Shown here one piece after another: positions 1-8,796 of a stretch of 64,000 nucleotides of DNA; the stretch's first letter is position 1; every line of letters starts with the position of its first letter. Source of the DNA: Tigriopus japonicus. Its lineage: Eukaryota; Arthropoda; Copepoda; Harpacticoida; Harpacticidae. The stretch covers positions 14,953,080 to 15,017,079 of the forward strand of contig CM021317.1 of the NCBI GenBank assembly GCA_010645155.1, read 5' to 3'. The translations under genes and the position numbers were made by a program. Below the pieces are notes generated by a model, which saw only the letters and a program-made list of their open reading frames with translations, was not told the DNA's origin and ran no database searches.

Positions 1-1286
1 AGAAGGGGGATCATCCCAAGAAGTCAAAGCTCAAATTCAGTCCACTTTGGACCAATTCAATGACAGTCCTTTGGTGGGTTTGGAGTACATTGTGGAAATC
101 GTGTGTGCCAACTCTCCGCCCAAATATCATTGCTTCTTGTGCGATCGAGATTTCGAGGCCTTCAACCTGATTTCCGATGTCTTGAGTGCCGAACATCGCT
201 TTGAATATCTGGTAGGTTTTGATTGACTTAAGGGTTCGAAAAGAGTCCTAGTTTTCGTACTTAATCAACTGAACTAGTTTGTCTGTAAGAGAAGTAGCGT
301 TTGTGAGATGAAGAATCCATATTTTAATTTTCAACTCAATCAAATATTGCAGTCAAAACTTATTGCTCTCGCAAAGCTCAGGACATCAACCTATACGGTC
401 CTTAAACGAACAGCAGACTGAGAGGTCACCCTAATAACAGAGCACCCAAAATTGTACCCTAACACAAAAGTTTGACCCATTTTCGAACATTTCAATGTTT
501 ATTAGACACGTAAGAACTGAAATTTTGTTCCATAAAACATAGAGGTTGCTCGTTATTTCTATTTTAGTGGTTGCGTTTAAAGGACTCAATAGCCGTTTTC
601 TGGAAATTGTTCAACTAGAAAGGGGCGAGTTCATTCATTTTATGCCATCCCCAGTGCATAAGTTTAGGAAGGCATAACTTTTCATTGAGAGATTCAATTG
701 AGCTGAAAATTGTAGCTGAACTATGCAGTCTTCCCATCACAAGATGTGTTTGTTCTTGTCTTCCGGATGGTTAAGTAGTTTTTATTTAATGGTAAGGAGC
801 TAATGGTTGTCTTGTCTTTCTTCCAGAAAACCAATTTTCCTTTGGCGGGTGCAAAATTTGCAGTGGTTCCAAATATTCGCGTTTGGGAACAACAAACCTT
901 GAACTTCTTAGAAAGCTGTGCCCTTCGCATTCAAACCCGATTTGGTCGTCTGAAGCCCATTGTGGTCACAGGCGAGCAATATTTCATCGACAATAAACAT
1001 AGCATCTACAAATCGATTCAAAATGGAAATCACTTTAGGTAAAAAGACCTGCTCCAAAGAAAGTCCTATCAATGTTACGTTGAAAACTTACACTTTCATT
1101 TGGCAGAGAGGGCGAGGAACTTAATTTCATGCACTTGCCCGATCCCTTTGCTTCGTATTATTTTCGCCTCGATAAAAAGGAGATCGTGAAGCCCACGCAC
1201 AATTTTATGGCCGGAAAACCGGATGAGGGCTTGGAACACATCAAAAACCCGGAGTTGCAAAGTCTCATGCAAAGAGAGATTGCCAG
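1..1286 (+). CDS. Gene 1, exons 1-3: C2H2-like zinc finger block
   Basis: Exons are 1-211 (incomplete at the 5' end), 827-1038 and 1107-1286. The first reads ...GLEYIVEIVCANSPPKYHCF..., then CFLCDREFEAFNLISDVLSAEHRFEYL in two overlapping views: a Cys-x2-Cys pair followed about 18 residues later by a single clear His in a helical segment (AEHRFEYL). This resembles U1/matrin-type fingers, but the spacing is not a textbook match and the second His is not obvious. Exon 2 continues straight from it, and exon 3 encodes a segment around LPDPFASYYFRLDKKE. Donors are GTAGGT, GTAAAA and GTGAAT; acceptors are CAG. Intron 1 (212-826) carries a short repeat also found in intron 11. Confidence 0.75.
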
Positions 1287-4200
1287 GTGAATGAGTTGGA
1301 AAAATAGCATATGGCGTATATCGTGGATCTTTTCTAAAATGTTTTCCTCTACTGGATCATCAGGTTTCGGGACCAAAAGAATTCAACGAGCAAGACTGAG
1401 GACAAGAAATTGAATCGTAATGAACGGTCAAGTCGAGATCATGACGATGGAAGTAAGTTGCGTAATATATTTGGCATGGTCACGTTCAGTCTTTATCGAA
1501 GTTATTTATCTCTTTTTGTTGTTAAACTTTATGAGCACTGTGGTTCAAATTGCTTTTTAAGTTCAGATCGAAATACTCAAACAAATCTTGAAAAAGTTCC
1601 ATGGGGAACAATTTTCCGTTTTCAGCACTTGTAAAACTCTGACAATGCAACTTGCACCAAATATTGCAATATTTAGCGTCTTTTTGTCAAAGTTAACAAC
1701 TTTTCGATTTTTTTTCACAACAGCAATGTTTGACTTGAAAAAAAACCTTCCCCTAAACCCAATTGTGATCATAAATCCTCAAAGCTGTAGTTGTTGTTAT
1801 TGAATCATTTTACTGATTCACTATTGTTTTTAGCGTCCTCTAAAACATCATTCGGAGGATTTGCGCCCAAATCACCGGAACCTTTTCAAGACCATGACCG
1901 AGATCGTGATCGAGACCGCAGAAGGTGAGTGGGTTTTCTGTGCCAATTTAATTTAATTAAGATATGTAATGTATTAAAACAACCCTGTTGACCTCTTCTT
2001 CTTTTAGACGAAAGGAATCTGAAGAGCGTGGTCGCACAAGAAGGCAAAGCCGTGAGCGCACGCGCAGATCGCCGTCGCCTACTTTGACCTTGCGTGAAAA
2101 GCGAGAGCGCTTGATGTCGCGGAGCAGTGAGCTACTGCGCCGTTCGCCGTCCTCTTCAAGCGCTTCAGCTTCCCGCGAAAAGCAAGAGCGACGCTCATCG
2201 CGCAGCCGTGAACGAGAACGCGAGCGTGAGCGCAAGCGTTCGCGCTCGCTTTCACCCTTCACGTTAGCCCACAATAAATGGAGCAAATTCCATAAAGCTG
2301 AGCGGGTCATGCTGAGCTCACTCAATCGCAAGAAGAGCATCTATGATAAACGACCGGAAGACCATCCGTTGTATGGGAAGGAATGGACCCAATTTTGGGA
2401 GATGCGTTATCGAGAAGTCCAAGAGGAAGGAGGCAATCCTGATGAACACGATTACAAGGAGGATTGGATCCCATTCTGGGGTCGCCGGGTCACAGAGATC
2501 TTTGAGGCTGAGGTAGGATAGAATTTTTTGCTTTAATTGGATCAAGACCTAATGGTTTCCTTTGGCAATTAGTTGAACGAAAAGACCAAAGATCTATTAC
2601 AACAATTTGACTTGAGGAGTGCTGAAGAGCCTCGACGTTCCGATTTTGACAAGGAAAGAAAGACCAAAGACGGTGCTGATAAGGAAAAACGGGACAGAGA
2701 GCGGCGTCCAAGTAAGACACAATCCCCTTGTCATTGATACATACATATCCATTGTTATAATTCACGATTGTACCTAAAGACAATGATAGCCGACGAGGGG
2801 AGCGACGGGAACGCGATGCTCATTCCCCGAACGATCATCATGGCTCCAGGTCTCGTTTGGATCGAAGTCCCCTTCATCACCATTCATCGCGAATGGACGG
2901 AGCCGATGCCCGATCCACTCATGGATGGCAAGACACGCGTTCGTTCAACAACGATTCCTATTCTGGAATCACGGCTTTGGAGGAGAAAAGAGACCGTGGC
3001 GTCTCGCCTAGTGGAGAACATCGACCTCAGCGATCCTTTTTTGATCATCGCAGCCCCAAAAGCTATGAGGAATTCGAGGTGAGGCATGACGTATGTTGTT
3101 TTTGAATATGGGACTAGTGTTTCCTAATGCACTGTAATTAAAAGATTTAGCTGGCCATAAATACCTATGCTCAGGTAAAGGGTAGCTCAAGGGAATTAGG
3201 GGTTAACTCACTGAGCTTTTTTGAAGCTTCACTTGTTTGAAGTTCAAGTTAAAACGGAATTCGATCTTTCCATTGATTGAACTAAATTAAGGTCTTGACA
3301 ATTCATCCAATCATCCAATCTTAAAATAAATGGTACCCAGGCTCTGGTTTAGCCATATTTCCGGTCAAAAGCATTCATTCAAAAAATTCATTCAAAAGTC
3401 ATTTTTTTTCGTACGCTTATTTGATTTATTGGGCTTTTTCGAAGCTTCACGTGAAACTGTCACTAATTTCAAGTTGATGTTACTTTCCTATGCGCTTCTT
3501 TGGGATCAGGCTTCTTGTTCCACCAATATTCAAAACCATTGAAAATACTACAAAATCCATGAAAGCATGAATTGGTTTTTCTTGCTTAGGATATCATCAG
3601 GTTTAAGCATCAAATTTTATTTGATAATTTTTCTGAATTAAGAATTGTCTGATTTGTTTTCTTTTGATTGTGCGCAAATTGTTTTCCTGATTTTTTCCCG
3701 ATATATTTATTAAAGTGAAATTTTGAACCCTTTTTTGGACCTCTCTCAAGTATTGCATTCGTGTATGATAGGATGTTTACTTATTTGATAGGCTGGAAAC
3801 ACACTTGGAAAAGCTTTTTTGGGTTTTTGGGGGCATTTTATAGGAAAAATCTATTTTTGGAGGGACTATGGTTGGTTTTTTGATTAAAATAGTAATTTAT
3901 GGGTGTAATTATCTTTTAGTTTTAGAAACTTAAGCAAAAGGCTTGAGCTGGCTAATGACTTATGGGCAACTCTGTACGAATGGTTTTTGGAATCACAATA
4001 TAACTTTTCATGGTCTCACACGGTCAACAAAATCAAATTCGTTTGCGATTCTAGTAATAATGGGTTAGGCCAAGACTTTTCGGTTTCGGATCAGTTCGGT
4101 TTGTCGGCTCAAATTCGGATCGGTGCGAATCCGCATCAGATCGCATCCGGCCCCCAAAAAAGGGTCTCATAGAAAGATTCTCTAACACATTTGGGCTTGT

Positions 4201-7200
4201 TATCTCGGTTCTGTTCTGAAGATCAATGACTAAATTGGAATATTCTTTTAGATGATAATTATGTTCTGGAAAAAAATAAGAAAAAACTACGGAAAAAATT
4301 ACCATGAATGTAAGGTTTTAAGTAATATTCATCCAAATCTGATAAGTCGAATTCTCAGAGGTTGGTTCTGACTCTGGATCATTTCAATGGATTTTGGATC
4401 CGATTCACAACGAGCTGACCCCAGAACCAATCCGATCCGATACTGAGCTATCCCTAGCTTTTAGTTGCTTGAAGCTTTGCCGTTCCTGGCCATTTCTTAC
4501 AATTATTTACATGGTTACAAAGAACTATTTCCGAACTTCTTTGTAACTGGGTTCAATTCTCGTAACTGGAATGACCTTGATAACTTCCAAGAGAGTGGAA
4601 ATCCAGTAAGATATAGATCTAATGGCAGGAATTCCATGAGGCGAAAATTTGGGTTTTTTGAGAAAAATGATATTGATATAGCCCAATAATTAGAGAAATG
4701 CAATGTCTCAGAAATTGTCTTTCAAATTTTTGATTAATATCCATCAATTAAAAGAAAGTTTTGGCTCAAAAATCATCAGTTTCAAACCTGGTCTCTAGTA
4801 ATCAGTGAGCCAAAAAATGGCATTGTGCCTGACTGTTCTCTTTAAATCACAGTGCACTATTTTTTCCATGGTTGATCTACGACTCCCAAATATGTTCCCA
4901 AATATTTCAGGATGCCTATGACGGTCCAGTTATGTTGGTTCCCTGTCTCCGTCAATTAACAGCTTTGGAAGACATTTTGGGGAGTTTAGGTCCTCAAGTG
5001 AACGTGATCATGGCCAAAGCTTTGGCTTTGGATCAGACCAGGGCAGGATCCAGTAATTTACTCACGCAAAACCCGGACATTGCCTGCATTTTGGACATGG
5101 TCAAGGAAAAGCTCTCGGGACAAATGGTTGCAGGTAGGCACTTTTGTCTTTTTTGAGGTGACCAATGTTGTAGAAAATTGAGTTTTTTCGGGGGCAGGAT
5201 TATTGGAAGAGGTCAAATTGGGAGCTGTGCGCGTGGCCATGTCTCATTTGGTGCGTTTGCTTCGGTCGTCTACAAAGAAACGCCCCCTGGAACCGCCTAG
5301 CTTGGCATCGGCTACACCCATAAAGGATGAGAAGACTAAATTCAAGGAGATGGTGGCCGAGCAATTGGCCAAGATCCTGATCAAGAGAGATCGTGGAGCT
5401 ATTTCCAATTACGACCTGCATTGTGTGGTGTTCCAGGTACGGAAAAAGACAACTCCAAGTGATCCATTTGATAAGTTTATGATTTGATGCCAATTGTAGG
5501 TTATCAAAGGCTCTGTTTTGGATGATGGAACCATCGAACCCCCTCCCCCTGTTCCACCGACTGAACCAATGGTTTCGATGCCACCAACGAATCATTACAA
5601 GTCCTACTCTCAGCCAAACAACTACAGTAAGTTCGTGAATAAGATTGGTTTTGCTCCAAGTTTTTGGAGGTCTGGAAAAAATGTGCATATGGATGTAACT
5701 TTGCTTTGATATTAACGTCATATGAAGGGACAAGTTTGCTGACGCAAGTCTTCATGTTGCTCACAGCGTTATCTGGAACGCCAACTTTTTGACAATAAAG
5801 GGCCATTTTCAGCGCCATGGGGGAAAAACCGCCAAATATGGCACAGAAATCCACCAGTCCCATATTGCTACCTACTGGTAATTGTTTTGCCACAAGAGGG
5901 CGATTTCATTCGTTAAATGTTCTCTTAAGTTCATCCTTTTGAAAAGGCATAACTTTTTTTTCATTTGCATTCGATTGAGCTTCATACTAAAATTAGGAGT
6001 TTACTCAATCCAAGCAAGTCCACATTGACAGAAGAAAGCCATTGATTTAATCCCACTGGAAATTTTAATGGTCAATACTAGCCTCCCGCGCTTGGAAATT
6101 CAGTGCTTCTTCGTCTTTAGTAGTTTTCCATCATCTTTTAAGTCTTGGAGCAAAGACAAAAAATGCCTCGATGAAAACAAGAATGATGAATGCACTTCAT
6201 TAATTTAAAGAGCCTCAAGCTCGTTGTGAAGATTTATTATACTATGAAGAGATGATGTGGTTGAAGAAATGATCGGTAATGAAATGTCTATTGGACATGT
6301 AATAGTAAAGAAAGAAGACTAAACTGAGGACTAAATATAAACGAGAAGTCGAAACTCTCAAATCTACTACCATAAAAATGCGTTGCCCTAGCTAAGATGA
6401 ATGAAGATGGCTAGTTAGGAGTTAACACAGTGTTATCAAAACCACCTGAAATTGATGAAGGAATGGAAATCATGAGTTCTATGAACTATTTCAAGAGGCC
6501 CTGATCTAGGTACATATGGTTAAAATGGGCTCTGTCTTTGCTTCAGATCCTAATATGGTTTCTAGAGGACCTGAAACGCAATCCGTGACGCAAAACAAAG
6601 ACGAAAATGAGGCCTTTGAAGATTTTGAGGAGCTCAGCATTGAGGAGTTACGCTCGCTTCTCTCCAATTTCCAAGATCTCTCTAAACAGGAACAGAAGGA
6701 TCTTATTCAGTACATGAGGAAGTTGGAAAGGACAGACCCACAAAAAGTGGCTCTCTTGAAAGCCAAGAACGAAAACGGGTAAGTAAGAGGACATGACTGA
6801 AATCTCTGCTCATTATCAGATTGTTTACTCGGACGGTTTCTATTGCTGGTTTAGTAGTGGATCAGAAGCGCGAATTGAATCATCGTCGCACGCAAATGCC
6901 CAAGGAAACCCAACGGGTTATGGGAATAGCCAAAGAGACTCTGCTTCGGGAAGTTCAAACAACGCCTGGAACAACAATCATTCAGGGCCTCCTCCACAAG
7001 GTCGTCCTCCATTGGCTCAACCAAGAGAAGGGCCTTCCACAACGGTCACGTCTCAGGCCGTGACATCACAGACCATGACATCACAAGCTTCTGTATCTCA
7101 AGCTGGGCCAATGCAAAGCGGACCACCCAAGCAAGGTCCCGCCCAACATGGATCAACGCAAGGCCAACCTTCTTCAAGTGACCCCCCTCTTGGCAGATAT

Positions 7201-8049
7201 TCGCAAGGCGGACCATTTCAATATGGCCCCCCTCAAAGTGGGGCCCCTCAGACAAATCAAGGTGGCCCTCCAAATAGCGGAGCTCCTCAAGGTGGTCCTT
7301 CACAAGGTGGCCTATCTTCAGGAGAACCTCCTCATGGTGGGCCCCCTCAAAGTGGGGCTCCTCAAGGTGGGTATCCTCAAGGTGGAACTCCTTATAGTGG
7401 AACTCCTTATGGTGGAGCACCTTACAGCGGGGCACCGTATGGTGGTTCTCAGTATGGCATGGGTTCATATGGTGGGCCTCCGTATGGTGGCCAGATGGCT
7501 AGTGGACATTCGAACGCTGGTCCCACTGGACAAACCGCCCAAGCACGCCCACAGTTCAACCCCAATTCCCAAAATACCAATGCCGCATGGCCTCTACCTT
7601 CCAATCAACCTCCACCGCCTCCTCCACCGGAGGAAGAGTGGCAGGGTCCTCCAAGACCACCAACTCAGAGTTGGAATCAATATTCTGGGCCTCCTCAGCC
7701 ACGTGGACCTTGGCCTCGACCGCCACAACCTCCACAAGGTGAAAATCCATGGGCCCAAAGGCCACCTTTGCCCCCTGGGCCGCCGGGATCCTTAGGTACC
7801 TCTGCTCCACCAAGCCACCAAGGCAATTATTGGGGTCATCAAACCAATGATCAGACAGGCTCCAACCCCCCATACTTTGAAAACAATGGGGGACCTCGTG
7901 GATTCAGACCCAGGTATCCACCCCAAGGTGGGTATCAGATGAATGGGAATGTGCCCTCTAGTGGACAACCACCTTTCAGAGGGCGTGGTGGGGGAGGTCC
8001 GCCTCGTTTTGGCGGCCGTGGTGGCGGGCAACCGCGTTTTGGATATTAA
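1..8049 (+). CDS. Zinc-finger / Arg-Ser-rich / RGG-tailed nuclear protein (3' part of gene, 13 exons)
   Basis: Thirteen exons join in one frame: 1-211, 827-1038, 1107-1286, 1364-1452, 1834-1924, 2008-2512, 2573-2711, 2780-3078, 4911-5133, 5198-5436, 5500-5626, 6547-6778 and 6855-8049. All introns are GT-AG and every junction phase agrees. The total from position 2 is 1,247 codons including the stop TAA at 8047-8049. The gene starts before the window. In order, the visible protein has a C2H2/matrin-like finger, a conserved-looking segment, an RS-rich region, a Trp-rich charged block, two helical blocks, a short acidic helical motif, and a long Pro/Gly/Gln tail ending in RGG repeats. RS and RGG regions are typical of nuclear RNA-binding or splicing-associated proteins, so a role in RNA metabolism is inferred. 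I could not assign an orthologue. The gene converges on the Pax3/7 gene. Confidence 0.85.
212..826 (+). other. Gene 1 intron 1 with a dispersed repeat fragment
   Basis: This GT-AG intron (GTAGGT ... CTTCCAG) is AT-rich and shows no exon-like frame. Near 655-715 it contains a segment starting AAGGCATAACTTTTCATTGA that recurs, diverged, near 5943-6000 in intron 11. Confidence 0.6.
1364..3078 (+). CDS. Gene 1, exons 4-8: Arg/Ser-rich and charged region
   Basis: Exons are 1364-1452, 1834-1924, 2008-2512, 2573-2711 and 2780-3078. The translation is dense in Arg, Ser, Glu and Asp: RDRDRDRR, many RS/SR dipeptides, and a run of ERERERER near 2205-2235, as in SR-related proteins. Within exon 6, residues around KEWTQFWEMRYREVQEEG and DYKEDWIPFWGRRVTEIF form a Trp-rich amphipathic block that does not look like low-complexity filler and may be a conserved motif. 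Exons 7-8 are again charged (KERKTKDGADKEKRDRERR). Split codons at 1452/1834, 1924/2008 and 2711/2780 all restore sense codons. Confidence 0.8.
3079..4910 (+). other. Gene 1 intron 8 with degenerate GGATC-rich repeat copy
   Basis: A 1.8-kb intron without a coding frame. Positions about 4076-4456 carry many GGATCNGA-like motifs on both strands and finish at TATCCCTA. This is the same family as the copies near 41.3 and 50.3 kb. The left end is not clear. Confidence 0.55.
4076..4456. repeat. Partial copy of the GGATC-rich element (gene 1 intron 8)
   Basis: Motifs such as CGGATCAGTTCGG, CGGATCGGTGCGAATCC and CCAATCCGATCCGATAC, ending TATCCCTA at about 4449-4456, match the right end of the element at 50279-51018. 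Confidence 0.45.
4911..5626 (+). CDS. Gene 1, exons 9-11: conserved-looking helical block
   Basis: Exons are 4911-5133, 5198-5436 and 5500-5626, after a 1.8-kb intron (3079-4910). The translation is mixed hydrophobic and charged and predicted helical, e.g. LEDILGSLGPQVNVIMAKAL and EEVKLGAVRVAMSHLVRLL, unlike the RS and Pro/Gly parts of the same protein. It ends in a Pro-rich stretch (EPPPPVPPTEP). Split codons give Gly at 5133/5198 and Asn at 5626/6547. I cannot name the domain; a helical interaction module is the simplest reading. Confidence 0.75.
5627..6546 (+). other. Gene 1 intron 11 with dispersed repeat fragment
   Basis: GT-AG intron of 920 bp (GTAAGT ... TTGCTTCAG). It contains the second copy of the AAGGCATAACTTTT repeat near 5943-6000. 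No exon-like frame was seen. Confidence 0.6.
6547..8049 (+). CDS. Gene 1, exons 12-13: acidic helix, Pro/Gly/Gln-rich tail and RGG C-terminus
   Basis: Exon 12 (6547-6778) encodes an acidic leader, then a compact helical motif around SIEELRSLLSNFQDLSKQEQ and LIQYMRKLERTDPQKVALLK. Exon 13 (6855-8049) is one long low-complexity exon: repeated GGPPQ/GAPQGG units and PYGGAPYSG units near 7200-7500, Pro runs near 7605-7630 (PPPPPPPEE), and RGRGGGGPPRFGGRGGG at the end before GY-stop. RGG boxes commonly bind RNA. The acceptor is a TAGTAG tandem, so one Ser codon may be optional. The shared GG-x-PQ repeats probably arose by local duplication. Confidence 0.85.
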
Positions 8050-8340
8050 TTGTGCTTAGCATTTATTAGCGAATAATTAATCATAAGAAGAATACTTGGC
8101 GGTCTTTTTTCTAACAAAATGGGATGTATTCATGAACTTGCATACATGGCTCAATTATCTTTGATACACACACAGGATCAAGCATAGTATTTACAAAAAC
8201 CTCCTAACCACAAAACATTCAACGGCAAGAAGAATAGTAGTTCATCACAATCTTTTTTATAAACGTTTTTTGACTTTCTTTAAATAGTGTTGTAGGACTT
8301 CCATTCCTATCCTCTTGGATCTAGTTTGAACACGTTCCCC
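8050..8340. other. Convergent 3' untranslated interval
   Basis: These 291 bp between the two converging stop codons contain only untranslated sequence of gene 1 (+) and Pax3/7 (-). Transcripts of the two genes probably overlap here. Confidence 0.5.
8062..8067 (-). terminator. Possible Pax3/7 poly(A) signal AATAAA
   Basis: TTTATT on the plus strand reads AATAAA on the minus strand, 274 nt past the Pax stop and only 13 nt past the gene 1 stop. It would make the Pax 3' UTR run up to gene 1. No canonical signal for gene 1 was seen on the plus strand in this interval. Confidence 0.35.
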
Positions 8341-8796
8341 CTAATACCAGCCGTACATGCCTGCAGCTGCAAAACCAGGGTGACTGGCAAATGCAGCTGC
8401 AGAGCTCATTTGTTGTGATGCCGCACTCCGCTGTAGTGCAGCCGTCCAATTTTCGGCCGCAGCGAACCCACTGCTGGCTGCAGCTGAACTGAGACCGCCC
8501 GCCAAGTCTGTGTGATGTGGGGAGAGTGAAGCAGCCGCAGACAGGTGAGAGGAGGGTGAAGTCGAAGGGCCCAGTTTAGAGTGACTAAAATTGGGGGACG
8601 GATTCGAGTTGGACATTTGTGGGTGTGACTGTTGTTGCTGCTGTTGTTGTTGTTGCTGCTGTTGCTGTTGTTGATCTTCCAGATGTTGTTGCTGTTGCTG
8701 ATGGTGATGTTGCTGAGAGTGATGAATAGTGTTGGACGTGGACCCTCCACCAGGGGTTGACCCACTGGATAAGGTATTGTTGTTCAAAGGTGACAT
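8341..8796 (-). CDS. Pax3/7 last coding exon: poly-Gln and poly-Ala tail
   Basis: The acceptor is CTTTCTTTCAG, then ATGTCACCTTTG in phase 0; the stop TAG is at 8343-8341. The encoded 151 residues are Ser/Asn-rich, then His/Gln-rich ([17 protein letters not shown] followed by about 15 Gln), then Ala/Ser-rich ([14 protein letters not shown]), ending GMYGWY. Such tails act as transactivation regions in Pax and other homeodomain proteins. The Gln codons are a CAA/CAG mix at about 8629-8673. Confidence 0.85.
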   Translation of the reverse strand: MSPLNNNTLSSGSTPGGGSTSNTIHHSQQHHHQQQQQHLEDQQQQQQQQQQQQQQQSHPQMSNSNPSPNFSHSKLGPSTSPSSHLSAAASLSPHHTDLAGGLSSAAASSGFAAAENWTAALQRSAASQQMSSAAAFASHPGFAAAGMYGWY

